The notes below the pieces were generated by a model. The model saw only the letters and a program-made list of their open reading frames with translations, was not told where the DNA came from and did no database searches. DNA of 64,000 bases from Thalassia testudinum (taxonomy: Eukaryota; Streptophyta; Magnoliopsida; Alismatales; Hydrocharitaceae). The position numbers and the translations under genes were made by a program. Every line of letters begins with the position of its first letter. The stretch's first letter is position 1. Below, piece by piece: positions 11,691-23,607 of this stretch. The stretch is from positions 33,298,501-33,362,500 of the forward strand of contig JAZHRO010000013.1 of assembly GCA_037157565.1 (NCBI GenBank), in the 5' to 3' direction.

Positions 11691-13304
11691 TATCCTAACT
11701 CCTTTCCATCTCCGGTGACCAACCTCAGGCAATTACGTGCCCTTCACGCCCTGCACACCCAGTCCAGCGCCTATATAAGAACCCACAACTCCGGCCGAAG
11801 AGGCGGAGCTGGATTTGGCCGAGTTTCCCCCTTCAATTCCTCTCCTCCTGCCTGGCCAAATGTCCCAGCTAGCTCCAGCAAGCCCCCCTCCCCTCCCTCT
11901 TCGCACTTCCACAAAACCAGTGGCAGAGTTAGCTTCCTGACCGCCCTCCGCATCGCGCAGTACCAGCGCACGCCACCTCAGCCCCGTCGTCGCCGCCGTT
12001 CTCCCCCCACTGGGCGTCATCTTCTCCGGCGACAGCAGGTACTGCTGTCCGCCTTCCGTCCCCTTTCGTCCTTACAATTAGGTTAGAACTCTTCTCCACC
12101 CTCTCCTCTCTCTTTTCCCCCAACTATTTTACTTAATTACCCCTCGACAGTACCTAATAGCCTCCATCTTCCTCGCCTCCGACCGCACTCCGGCGAGCCG
12201 CCCACACCACTCCGCCACTCCACACGGCTCGCCAACCACCTCGTGAGCTTCGCCTCACCACCAGGAACCCATTCCACCCCATCACTGCCACTCCAGACCT
12301 CTACAAGTACCCCCCGACCAACCCACCATCTCCGGCCACAGGTTGACCTAGGTGCGCATGCCTAGGCCGACCGGCAACCTACAGCATCACCCACCGCCTT
12401 CGCCGTGCTACGGCGAAGGTTTCCAGCTATTCTGATTGGGCCAACAGGCCGTTCTATGGAATCTCAGGTGAACGCCCCGGCCGCCATTAACAGCCGAAGC
12501 AGCAGGAAGCTTGGAGCAGCAGCAGGCGTCAGGCTTCCCAGGCGGCAAGTGCAGTAGACTCTCGCAAGTGTCGCGAGGTGACTGAGTTCAGCGAGGAGCA
12601 CCAGCAGGGCCTTCAGCGTGGGCAATTGCACACGAGAGTCTGCGGGCGCGCGTGAGGGAAGGACGAAACCTTTAGTCACACATCGTGGGATTACAAACCT
12701 CAGGTACACTATAAATTGTTTTTGTGATACACTCTTATCGCCTCAGTAAGCACAGGGGTGAGGTCCCTCACTGGCCCCACCCGCCTCGTCCGCGACCTGA
12801 CCACGCGGACTGGGCGGATCCGCGACCCGACGTAAGCCTACGCACTCCTCGCGCATCACACCACCTGCAGGTGCGCCTGGTCCCGGGTACTATCCGACCC
12901 GATTATGGCTGTGGCTCTGGGAGAGCGTCCCTGAGTGAATTGCTTGAGAGAAAGAGTCACGTGGGTAGAGGGAGAAGGGTTAGGTTTTGCTCCTGTGCAG
13001 GCCAGGCTGAACGCAGGAGAAGGACTTGGCCGCTACAGAAGAAGAAGAAGGAAAGGCAAGGCGAAGAAGAAAAGAAAGAAGGAGCAAGACAGAGAAGAAG
13101 ACGAAAGAAAGAAGCCTTCGCACGAGAAAAGGAAAGCAGAAGAAGAAGGATCAAGACACAGAGAAGAAGAGAGGCAAAGAAAAGATTAGAAGATCAAAAG
13201 AAGAAGAAGAAGGCTTCGCAAGACAAGAAAGAAAGCAGAGAGAAGCAAAACGAAGAAGAAAATGAGAGACTGCAGAAGAAGAAGAAAAGGAGAAATACTT
13301 TTAA

Positions 13305-13330
13305 GACGTCTGATCTTGTGATCAGACGTC
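13305..13330 (+). other. GACGTC hairpin in LTR D
   Basis: GACGTCTGATC and GATCAGACGTC form a perfect 11-bp stem with loop TTGT, directly after the purine-rich tract and about 240 bp before the LTR end. Confidence 0.65.
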
Positions 13331-13976
13331 CAATTTCATATTTTTGTCCTAATAACTTTTAATTGCATACATTCACATTTGAATTGATATTTTGAGTAAA
13401 TTAGAGTGTTCAATTACATTTTGACTAGTAGTAAATTCCATTTGCTCCCTGTGTTCGACCTCTGATACTCCGATTTTCGAGTAATAAAAATCTTTATTTG
13501 TTTTGAATGCTTTAGCGGCTATACTACAACGCGATATTATCTTTTAACAAACCGCACAAAAGCGTGACAAACAGAAAGGTTTTGACCTATTTAACGGACG
13601 AAAGGGGGGAAGGAGGCGCTCGGCACGTGCCTGCCGGCGCCAGAGACGAAGATGCCCAAAAGGGGGGTAACGACGACGAGGAGGGGATCTGGAAGACACC
13701 ATCTGGTGCGGCCTAGCACGGGAGGACGAGGCGAAGTAAACTCTGCTGCAGGTGTGGCAGTAGAGCAACGAGGGGGAGGAGGAAAGGTCGCTAGAGCCTG
13801 TGGGCGCTTGACCAGAGGAGGAGGAGACGAAGATTAGGGGTTTCCTTCTGCCAAAACAGGCTTGAAGGAAACGACTACCCCTGCCGCTCCTTATAAAGGT
13901 GCTGGCGAGGAGAGGATCTCGAGGGGGCAACGTGGGGAGCTCGCCGGAGAATGGTCGGAGAGTAGACCCATTCCTC

Positions 13977-14002
13977 TCGTGCTTTCGCACGAGAGGCATG
14001 GG
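13977..14002 (-). promoter_or_regulatory. Palindrome upstream of the TATA box in LTR A
   Basis: CCCATTCCTCTCGTGC and GCACGAGAGGCATGGG: 16-base arms with one mismatch. The TATA box TTATAAAGG at 13891 is about 77 bp downstream on the minus strand. Confidence 0.6.
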
Positions 14003-14823
14003 CAGTTGCAAGGCAAGGGGGAGGGTCCCTGCGAAAGAGGACGATGTAGGGAACCCCCTTTCGTTCCTGAGAGCGGCCCCCATACCCTGCGCGACGCCAT
14101 CCTCCACGTAAGGTCGCCGGAGGTATGGCTGGCTGCGTGGGGTGGCTGAGGGACCGTTCTGCAAAGAACGAAAGAGAAGTTGGGGGGCAAAATGTAAGGT
14201 TTTAGAAAGATAAGGGTCAAAAAGTAATTAAGAGGACCAATTTGTAAAGTCAGTCAAGATGGCTTTCCCTTAGGTCCAAATTTTGGTATAAACATAATTT
14301 AGACCTAAGGAATCTAATGGTGAGGTTTGATTTTAGGTTTGACCACGTTTGGCCGATCAATTTGCACAAAAATCTAAATTAGGTCAGAAATTGGGTATGA
14401 TTCTCAATTTAGGTCAAGATAGGTTCCAAAGGCCAAATTGAAGGTTCTAAACCTTAGTGCATATTTTTCCATAAATTTTAGGAGATTTAGTTGATTTTTA
14501 TTCTGCCTAAAACCTTGTGAATTAAAGCAGGTTTGTTTTTAGGGTTACAAAATGTCATTTAATTCCTAGAAGTTGCTATAACCCTTTTCGGATCAGGTTA
14601 TCTCACTTTCTTTCTTATTAAGCCCATTTGACCTATGTTCAGACCCTTAGACACCCTGTTTGTGTCCTGCATTGGTAAAATTACAGTTTTACCCCTTATG
14701 AATTATTTTATTCATAAATTTGGAATTCTCTGAGTTAGACTTTTTCTTAGATTTTGTAGGAGCTTTTGCACACTTATTTAGATCAAATTGTACTAGTTAG
14801 GGTTTATGATGAGGCTCTCATCA

Positions 14824-16971
14824 CTTGCGCACCTCAAATTCGAGTTTTGAGCACTCTTTGAGTGAAATCAAGCATCACCACCTGAGATGTGAAAGTGGTG
14901 AGTTTAGTAGATCAAATCAAGAGTTCCTAATCATAACTAAATCCAATTCAAGATTCCTAAATTCCTATTAAAGCTACTAGTCCTATTGCTAGAATTAGAA
15001 GTGGTCTAATTAGGCCACCACAGCTCCACCGGAGTTGAGGAAGATGATGTCCAACAGAGAATATTACTCATTAGAACACAAATTTATTCACTGATTCATG
15101 ATCATATGATCATAAAGAAGCAGTCTGGAGCTTCTCAAAGAATTCTAGAGGCTGAGGCTCTATTTTAGTTCGCTGGAGCTCACCAAAGCTCCGATGAATG
15201 CCATTCAGATTCGCTAGAACTGAAACTTCCATTAAACAAACCAAGAATGGTCTCAAATGACTCCTGAGGTCTCAAGAAACCTCAGGATCATGTCAATTGA
15301 TCCAATTATAAATTAGATACACAGATTGATCAAAAACTCAATAAAGGCATCTATTGAGTTCGCCTGAACTCAATAGTCAACCTCTCACTCGATTGAGTGA
15401 GGGGAAAGACTAAGTGGAGTCTGGCGATGGTGTAGGAGTGATTGATTAGGCACAAGAACTACTCCTAAGCTACCATTGACAGCGAGCTCAGGAGGTTGAA
15501 GTGATTTAGTCGCTTACTGTGTAGGTGTTAATCAAGCTAATTAAGAGGTGCATAGGGGCCCTGTAGTCATGGAAAGGCGATGGAGGGACCCTTATAGCCA
15601 TGATCTAAGCTGCGGACCTCCGCCATGGATAGCGGAGGTCTTCGGTGGAGGTGACATGGTAGTGGTAGTAGGCGTATAAGCTGGTAGGGTAGAAGGAAAA
15701 GTAGATGATCATGGAGTGGTAAAGAAAATGATCAGATGATTGAAATCGAGGATCGAAGTCCAGCGAAGTCAGAATTGACCTCGCTGGAGTCGGAGATGAA
15801 GAACTGAAATCTACGCTAAAGCTAAACTAAACTAACTAAATCTAGTCTAAACTAAGATCTAATCTAAGCTACAATTTCCTATACGAAGGAGATGAGAAGA
15901 ACTCCATTGAAAGTAATTAACGGAGGAGGAAATCAGAGGGTTGAAGGAGAGCTCCGACAGAGAAGAATGCAACATGTAGGAGGAGGAGGATGGTAACGCA
16001 ACCTCGTCGCTAGATGCTACGGACGGTGGCAAAGATCGGGGGAAGGTTTGGATCTTCAGAGAAGACTGGAGGAATGACGTAGAAGTCGCCGAAGGTTGGG
16101 GAGGAAAAGCCTAATGAACGATCAATTAGGGGAAGTAAGAAAGGGATCGCTCCTCGAGATCAGAGTCTAGGTGGGTATTTATAGGTGGCGAAGAGGGGTA
16201 GGGGGTTGTATCAGGACGTAGGAGAGTTTAGGTGCATCGTACTCACCAGCGTCGTCTCCGACACCGGTGAGGTTATACACCTACACTAAATAGGATTTGA
16301 GAAGGATTGGGACTGTCAGATGAAGAGCTGAAGGTGAACATAAGTCGGGCGATCATGGCAAGGATGCTATAACGTCAGATGGGTAGTGATCGGGCGGTGT
16401 CAGCATCAAACCTCCTCGGCCATTCAAAATTGAGGAAAAGGAAGAAGTGAAGAAGAAGACGATGTTGTTCATAGGGACCTTTTTGAAATATAAAAGTAAG
16501 GACTTAAATATAATAAAAGGACTCACTTGACATAGAAGCTAAGGACCTAAACATAAACAGTTAGTTTTTATGCTTATTTTAATTTATTTCTTTTTCAAAT
16601 TTTTATATAAAATTATAAATTAGGTGAATATTATATTTATGACTCGAATTTATGTTTTTTCCCTTTTTAGCTATATTTAATTAAGTGATTAATTTACTTA
16701 AGTTAATTAAGTACTTAGCTCATAAAATTAATTTAGTTTAGATATTAAATAAATATCTAAGTGGTTATTATTTGAGTCCAATTTATTAATTAAATTATAA
16801 TTAAGATTAATTGATATTTAATTTAGTATAGTATTTTTAACTTATTTTGAAGGTCCTTATTATTTAATCCCCTATATTATAATTAACCCTATATTTAGTA
16901 TATTCTTAGCTAATTAACAAGGGAAACTAGTTAATTAGGGTCAATTAAGGGCCATGATGAGTCTCTCATCA
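14824..16971 (-). mobile_element. LTR-like fragment G
   Basis: The right edge carries the family-type terminus: TGATGAG...CTCATCA on the plus strand at 16955-16971, so on its own strand G starts TGATGAGAGACTCATCA. A TATA-like TATTTATAGG near 16177 fits a minus-strand promoter. The rest of the sequence is not clearly alignable by eye to LTRs F, D, H or K, so this is probably a related but distinct family. The left part abuts the LTR end of A with no LTR-like terminus, suggesting A landed inside it. About 2.1 kb with no supported gene. It is followed by 101 bases (16972-17072) of AT-rich sequence with nothing recognisable. Confidence 0.45.
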
Positions 16972-17894
16972 GCATCCTATTTGCATCATAGTCAATTGCT
17001 AGCTTTGTAAATAAAAATCCTATATTATGTTCTAATTAAGAGGTAATAATAATTGCAGGTAATTTGGGACCGTGATGAGAACCTCATCATAAGCCCTAAC
17101 TAGCTCTTTTTGACCAAAGAAAGTGAACAAAAGCTCTTACATAACCTAAAGGAAGGCCTAATTCGAGGGATTACTGTTCTGGGGAGAACACATGAACTAA
17201 AGGGTAAAACTGTAATTTTAATATTGCAATACATCAACAGGATTTCTCAGGGGCTAAACATAGGTCAATTGGACTTAAAAAGAGGAAAATTAGGATGGTT
17301 CAGTCAGAAAAGGGTTATTGTGAGATTTAAGAATTAAAGGACATTCGATAACCCTAAAACAAACTCACTTAATTTTACAAGGTTCTGGTTAGGATAAAAA
17401 TCAACTAACCCCTCTAAAATTCATAAAAAAAAATCCCCTAGGGTTTATAACCTTCAATTTGGCCTTTGGAACATGTTTTGACCTAGATTGGGGTCCTAAC
17501 TCAATATTTGACCTAATTTGGGTTTTTATGCAAAATATCCAGTTAAACGTGGTCAAACCTAAAATCCAACTTCACCATTGGATTCTTTAGGTCAAAATTA
17601 GGTTTGTACCAAAATTTAGGCCAAAATAAAAGTCACCTTAACCTACTTTGCAAAATAGTCCACCCAATTACATTTTAGCTACTAACTTTTGAAAACCTTT
17701 GCGTAGACCCCCCATCTTCCTCGTCACTTTTTGCATTTTGCTCCCTCTATGATTTCAGCAGAGGAGCCATACCTCCGGCGAGGTTTCGAGGAGGATTTCT
17801 CCTCGCTTCCCCAGAGACCTCCTCTCAAATTTAGTAGGGGGATCCTCTAAGGAATCTCCTACCGTCTGAGCACAATCCCATAACCTAGTTTGCA

Positions 17895-17932
17895 CCATAT
17901 CCCTTGTGTGAACGTGCGAACGACAGGGCATG
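17895..17932 (+). promoter_or_regulatory. Decayed palindrome upstream of the TATA box in LTR H
   Basis: CCATATCCCTTGT and ACGACAGGGCATGG still pair partly (CCAT/ATGG, CCCT/AGGG). The position, about 77 bp before TATAAAAAG at 18009, matches the other copies. This is the most degraded of the set. Confidence 0.4.
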
Positions 17933-19437
17933 GTGACCGCTGCATCCTCCGACGAGGTTCTTACACTTGGAATCTTGCCTTCCGAGCACAAGGACCTCTG
18001 CCAGCAGCTATAAAAAGATCCCCGGTCCTAGACGCATCTTGCAAGCTTATTTTGGTCACGGATACCCCCTGAATTTCATCCTCCCTAGTTTCCGGCCATC
18101 CCTCCTCCCTCTTCTCGCTGCTCTGCCAACATACCAGTGGCAGAGTCTTCTCCGCCGTGCTCCTCTACGTCACGCCGTACCCACGCACGCCTCTCCAACC
18201 CCTTCCTCGTCGCCGTCATCCTCATCTCAGGGCTTCTTTTCCAACGAAGTCACCTACGCGCCGTTCGTCCTCCGCCTTCCCCCCTTCATCCAACTACCCT
18301 TAATAAATTCCCCTCTCTACTCTTCATTTCCCCTCTCTTAATTTTCACTTTCGACCCCTCGACGCCACAGACCACCACCACCTTCCTCATCTCCTGCAGA
18401 CCACCGACGAGGTGAAACCGTCGCTCCACCCCTCCGCACGCGTCGCCACCTACCTCAGAACCTCTGCCATCACTCACTGATCACCATCCACTCCATCAAC
18501 CGCCAACACCTCCCTAAGTGTCCACCGTACACACGCACCTTCACAACCGCAGTCCAACCTAGGCACGCACGCCTAGGCCGTTCTGCGCCACGCCACCCCC
18601 TGCCTCACCTTCGCCGTGACACAGCAAAGCTCCCCAAGTGATTTGATAGGGCCGCAAGGCCGTATTCATGAAGTGCAGGTTCGACCCTCTTCCGCCATTA
18701 GCGAAGGCGTGAAGGAGCTTGCTAGTGAGCTCCAGGTCATCCCACTCCAGGTAGACGCATCCCAGGTGCATGAAACCCTTCAAAGAACCAATCGTACCCA
18801 GCAATCAAGGGCTTCATCGACTGCTGCTACCCCAATTGCACGAGAGTTCACCCTACGGGCGCGCGAAGAAGCGGGTGGGACGTTACTCCCACCTCGGAAA
18901 TGCCCAGCGCAGGTGAGTGGTTTTTATTGTTTTTGTGTTTCCCGCTTAACACCTTAAGTCACGGGGTGAGGTCCCCTCGCTCACGCCTACCTCATCCACG
19001 GCCACTCCTACGTGGACCTAGCTGACCCGTTTACCTTGCACTCCTCGTGCACCATCCACACCAGTGTGCCTGGACCCGGGCACGCGTAACCCGACCCGTT
19101 TACCCAGTTGGCTCTGAGAGAGTGAAGAGAGAAATAGAGAGAGAGTGATGCGGGGGAGGGTAGGGGTAGGTTTTGCTTCGGTGTGCAGGCAGAGAAGAAG
19201 GAGAAAGGAGCTAAGGTAAGGTGCAGCTGCTGAAGAAGAGGCTGAAGAAAGAAGAAGGAAGCGACGCGGCTGAAGAAGAAGGACAGAAGAAGCCAAGGAA
19301 GGAGAAGGAGCTGAAGGCAGAAGAAGAAGGAGATGCAGAGACAGAAGGAAAGGAAGAAGAAAGAGAAGACAGAAAGCAGAAGAAGAGAAGAAAGAGAAGG
19401 AGAAGGAGCTGAAGGCACTGTAGCAATTGCAAGTTAA

Positions 19438-19464
19438 GACGTCTGATTCACAAAATCAGACGTC
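19438..19464 (+). other. GACGTC hairpin in LTR H
   Basis: GACGTCTGATT and AATCAGACGTC form a perfect 11-bp stem with a 5-base loop. Another GTCTGATT follows directly. Confidence 0.65.
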
Positions 19465-19825
19465 TGATTCACAAGGAAAGAGGAAAATCAGAGAAAGAAA
19501 GGAGAAGGTGCGGCCAAGCAGAGAAAGAAAAGGAAGAAAGAAGTCAACAGAGAGAGAGAAGAAAGAAGAGAGAATATTCAATTTTCTCTTGCATTTCTAT
19601 TCTCTTTTTAGTTTTCATATACATTGAATCTCATTTATATTATTGTTAAATATCACATTTTGAGATTGTGATTTTAGTTTTTAAAATACCAATTTGCTCC
19701 TTGTGTTCGACCTCGGATACCAAGGTTTCCAAGCAATAAATTCTTATTTGTTTTCGAGGCGATTTCAACTATACTTCAAAGTGACATCTTCTCTATTTTA
19801 AAACCACGATTTCACCCTGTTAACA

Positions 19826-20449
19826 GGCTGCGAATGATAAATCCAACTATACAGATCTATTTAGGACAATGACAGAAGTCCAACGCATCCAAGATCGTCT
19901 TGATCAGACTTATGTAGCATCTTATGAGGTCCGCAGAAGAGCAAAGGCCAAGAAGCAAGGTGACGTAAATCCAAACCTCAGATGTCAAATCCGATTGCAC
20001 AGATGGATTCGGATCAACGATCGCAATCCAACGGCGGAAAAATCAACTCAATCAGAGCCCTACAGCACCATCTTCAATGCAAAGAAGATGGACGGCCACA
20101 ATGGCACGATCATAGCCACTCAAGACCACCGCCCCTATCCACTGAAGCACTTGCTATAAGCCTTGTGGATCGTTCGATCGCCATCCAATGGCCACAAGCG
20201 TGCCACATCCACCGGTCTCCACGCGCTTCAACAAGGACAAGATCATCTCAGTCGTTAGATATCCATCTAATGACTGAGGGTAGCCAAGCGTCAAAGTAGA
20301 ACTGTGACCATCCAAGGCCATAGTGCAGCAGTTAGCGCGCTCACACAAGAGTAAACGACGCAAGGTTGAGGTGCGAGGAGGGGAAAACTAGAAACGTGGT
20401 GCGCGCAAGCAAAATTGAGTTGTGCGATGGCAATCGAACGGTGTGAACG
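19826..20449 (+). mobile_element. Element I: left part of an older LTR element, cut by B
   Basis: This 0.6-kb stretch lies between H and element B. B's ends carry a near-perfect duplication (GAACG at 20445-20449, GAAGG at 42529-42533), so this sequence should continue at 42534. The first 300 bases have a coding feel; the frame from 19869 includes VQRIQDRLDQTYVASYEVRR. I cannot name a protein family. The later part resembles the upstream region of an LTR. Its link to 42534-43364 is inferred from B's ends and similar composition. Confidence 0.4.
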
Positions 20450-21270
20450 TGATGAGAACCTCATCATGAACCCTAACTAGCACATTTTGACCTAAATAAG
20501 TGTACAAAAGCTCCTACAAAACCTAAGGGAAAGCCTAAATCAGAGAATTACAAATTTGAGTATAAAGCAATTCACAAGGGGTAAAACTATAATTTTACCA
20601 TTGTAGTGCATCAACGGGAAATCTAAGGGTCTATACATAGGTCAAGTAAACCTAATAAGAGAAAAGTGGGGTGATTTGGTCTGAAAAGGGTTATAGCGAC
20701 ATCTAGGAATTAAATGACATTCTACAAACCTAAAACAAACTCACTTTAATTCACGAAGTTTCAAGTAAGATAAAAATCAACTAAATCCTATAAAATTCAT
20801 GGAAAAATATCCCTTAGGGTTTAGAACCATCAATTTGGCCTTTGGAACCTGATTTGACCTAGATTGAGGTCCATACCCAATTTTTTATCCAATTTAGGTT
20901 TTTATGCAAAATTTCCAGTCAAACGAGGTCAAACCTAAAATCAAACTACACCATTGGATTCCTTAGGTCGAAATTTGGTTTGTACCAAAATTTAGACCTA
21001 AGAGAAGGTCATTTTGACCTACTTTACAAATAGGTCCTAAATAATTACTTTCTGACCCTTAACTTTTTGAAGCCTTGCAAATACCCCATCAACTTTTCCT
21101 TCATCTTTTGCGAACCGGTCCCTCTGCCACCCACAGCAGCAGGCCATACCTCCGGCGACTTTGCGCGGAGGATGGCGCCACACAGGGTATGAGAGCCAGC
21201 CCTAGAAACGAGAGGAGGGTCCCTTGCATTGTCCTCTTCCGCAAGGACCACCTCCCATGTCCTGCCAGCA

Positions 21271-21304
21271 CCCATACTTCTCATGCAAATGCGTGAAAAG
21301 TATG
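21271..21304 (+). promoter_or_regulatory. Palindrome upstream of the TATA box in LTR B, broken by insertion of K
   Basis: CCCATACTT (21271-21279) would pair with AAGTATG (21298-21304) plus the GG at 24115-24116. Solo LTR K landed in the 3' arm; its target duplication GTATG is part of that arm. The TATA box near 24183 is about 70 bp past the insertion. Confidence 0.55.
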
Positions 21305-22111
21305 TGATGAGAACCTCATCATGAACCCTAACTAGCACAATCTAACCTAAATATGTAAGAAAAAGCTCCTACATAACCCAAAGAAAAGCTTAACTCAGAG
21401 AATTCTGAGTTTGAGAAGAAAACAAATCATAAGAGGTAAAACTGCAATTTCACCAACGCAGTTTGCGAACAAGGTAATTAAGGATCCAAACAAAGGTCAA
21501 ACAAGCCTAATAAGAAGGAAAGTGGGATGGTCGGATTTAAAAAGAGTTATAGTAACTTTAGGAAATTAAATGACATTCTGTAACCCTAAAACAAATCCAC
21601 TTCAATTAATGAGGTTCGAGGTAGGATAAAAATCAACTAAACCCTCTAAAATTCATAGAAAAATAATCTCTAGGGTTTAGAACCTTCAATTTGGCCTTAG
21701 AAACCCATTTTGACCTACAAAGAGAACCTTGCCCAATTAATGACTTAATCTGGGTTTTTACGTAAATTGGATGGTCAAACATGGTCCAACCTAGAAATAA
21801 AATTCACCATTAAAATCCTTAGGTTCAAATTAGTCTTGTATAAAAATTTGAGCCTAAGAGGAGACCTCCTTGACCGACTTTTCATTTACTTTTTGAAACT
21901 TATCTTTCGAAACCCTTGCATTTTGGCCCCCATCTTTTTCGTAGTTCTTTGCAGAATGGTCCCTCCTACAAAACTTTGCGCAGCACCATGCTCCGACGAC
22001 TTTGCGCGGAGCATGGCGCCGCGTAGAGAGGGGTGACCGCCCTACAAAGCAGACGCGGGGTTCCCTGCGACATCCTCTGTCGCAGGGACCCAGCCATGCT
22101 CTCTGCCGGCC

Positions 22112-22147
22112 CCCATACCTTCCGTGTGAACATGCTGAAGGTATGGG
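22112..22147 (+). promoter_or_regulatory. Palindrome upstream of the TATA box in LTR K
   Basis: CCCATACCTTC (22112-22122) pairs perfectly with GAAGGTATGGG (22137-22147). The TATA box near 22218 is about 71 bp downstream. Confidence 0.65.
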
Positions 22148-23581
22148 TCCCCTCTCTAGCCACGCTCCGGCAAGGCTGGCACGTCGCCAGCCCGCGCCTC
22201 CCTCTGCGCCAGCCCCTTTATAAGGACCGGCACCCCCTGCTGATTCCCCTAAGCTCTCTTTGATGGAGAACAACCCCGCACTTCATCCCCTCCTCCTTCG
22301 TCAGACGGCCCGCAGCTTCTGGCGACTCCCTCCTCTTCCTCCTCGTCACTCTGCCGCCTTACCTGCAACAGGGTTCTCCAAGCCCTCTCGTCTGTGTCGT
22401 GCTGCACCCACCGGCACCCTCCGCCTGCTTCCTCGTCACCGCACTTCTCCTCCAGGGCCCTTTCTTCCCCAGCTCCGGCAGGTATGAGCCGGTGGCTCCA
22501 CCCTCCCCCTTCGTCCAAAACCTAGGTAACTAGCTTCCTCTCCTCCTCCTTTACATTTTCCCTCTCTCAATTTGTCTTTTTGCCTCACCGCACACGACTC
22601 CCACCTCTGCCTGCTCCGTCTCTGACCACCCCCATCGGCGACCTCATCCCACCTCCACAGACCTTCTCACCCCTCACCGGCTACCCTAAAAGCTCCCCCT
22701 CACTCCACTCAACAAATCCCCCCTTTCCATCCACTGCCAGACGTCACCCGACGACCCCCCGAACAAACCCATCTCTCTGGCCACAGTCCGACCTAGGGCT
22801 ACTATCACACGCCGCCTCACGCCTCGCCACCACCCGCACTGCCTTCGCCGCACTCCGACGAAGCTCCCTGCATCCTCTGATTAGGCCGAGAGGCCGTATT
22901 CTTGTTTTCAGGTTGACGACCCTTCACCCCCATTACTGAGCTTCTGGAGCTCCAGCACCTGCAGCTGCAGGTGCTCTCTCACCCAAGCTCACGCCCCAGG
23001 ATGCGCAGCTTGTCTCCGCGAAGCGTCCTAGGCTTGCAGCTGGGGCGAAGGCCTCGCACGCTGCAACAATTGCCTGCAGCTTCCTCAGCTGCAAGCGCCA
23101 ATTTGGGTGGGACATTTAGTCCCACCTCGAAAGTTATGGAAGCGCCGTAGCCAAATAAAGGGAAAAGTGTTGTAGGCTTATCACCTTTGAACACAGGGGT
23201 CAGGTCCCTCACGCACGCTGCACACCACACGCTCGCCCTCACCCGCGCTCACGCCCCGCAGGTCTGGGCCGGATCCAACTATCCTAACCCGCGCACTCCT
23301 CGCCCACCACCGCACGTCGATGGGCCTGGTCCCGGGCACGATACCCGTACCCGAATACCCGGCTCTGGGAGAGCGATACTATGAGAGAAATCTGAGAAAG
23401 AGAGAGACGCGGGGAAGGGTACGGGTAGGTTTTGCTTTCTGATCCTTGTGTGAGCGTGCAGGAGCAGAAGGAGAAGGAAGGAAGGCGGCCGAAGCCTTAG
23501 CTGCTCAGGGCAGAGAGGAAGAAGAAGAAGCAAGAGAGAAGAAATAGAAGAAGAGAAGAACTGTAGCAGACCTATAGTTAG

Positions 23582-23607
23582 GTCGTCTGACTGCTGCATC
23601 AGACGAC
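23582..23607 (+). other. GACGTC-type hairpin in LTR K
   Basis: GTCGTCTGA (23582-23590) pairs with TCAGACGAC (23599-23607). Compared with D and H, the outer bases differ in both arms. Confidence 0.55.

Larger units (their letters stand above)
10833..13573 (+). mobile_element. LTR D (Athila-type, probably solo), inserted in the LTR of A
   Basis: This plus-strand LTR of about 2,741 bp begins TGATGAGAGCCTCATCA and ends near GACAAACA. It carries the family features in order: palindrome 11656-11690, TATATAAG at 11772-11779, a purine-rich tract at about 13020-13295, the hairpin at 13305-13330, and the GTTCGACCTC-type end block near 13452. No primer site or genes follow; instead the LTR of A resumes. 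A clean target duplication was not found. AAGGT occurs just outside both ends (10827-10831 and 13576-13580), one or two bases off the expected place. The 212-residue frame at 12724-13362 is low-complexity and not a gene. Confidence 0.75.
9236..14823 (-). mobile_element. Element A: 5' LTR, split by LTR D
   Basis: The LTR occupies 9236-10832 and 13574-14823. It ends at CTCATCA, so on its own strand it begins TGATGAGAGCCTCATCA. Continuity across D is shown by comparison with LTR C: GAGAGTAAGG before D and the GTTTTGACCTAT stretch after it are adjacent in C (around 40575). Removing D leaves about 2.85 kb. It carries the usual TATA box (13891-13897), upstream palindromes, a pyrimidine-rich plus strand (9440-9720) and the short hairpin GGTGGGACT/AGTCCCACC (10241-10260). 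The paired 3' LTR is not in the window. Confidence 0.75.
17073..19825 (+). mobile_element. LTR H (Athila-type, probably solo)
   Basis: This plus-strand LTR of about 2,753 bp starts TGATGAGAACCTCATCA and ends near TGTTAACA. It shares the family order: decayed palindrome (17895-17932), TATA box near 18009, GGTGGGAC inverted repeat (about 18874), purine-rich tract (19190-19590) interrupted by the GACGTC hairpin (19438-19464), and GTTCGACCTCGG at about 19705. No primer site follows. The flanks (GACCG on the left, GGCTG on the right) do not form a convincing target duplication, so the exact 3' edge is uncertain. Confidence 0.65.

Noticed and set aside
11376..12123. Several overlapping frames of 60-140 residues on both strands
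   Set aside because: They fall in the GC-rich promoter part of LTR D, are on both strands at once, and no family is recognised.
12724..13362. A 212-residue Lys/Arg/Glu-rich frame resembling a nuclear basic protein
   Set aside because: It is the GAAGAA purine tract of LTR D read through; the other frames of the same tract look alike.
17073..19825. A target-site duplication for LTR H (GACCG versus GGCTG)
   Set aside because: Only two of five bases agree, so it was not claimed.
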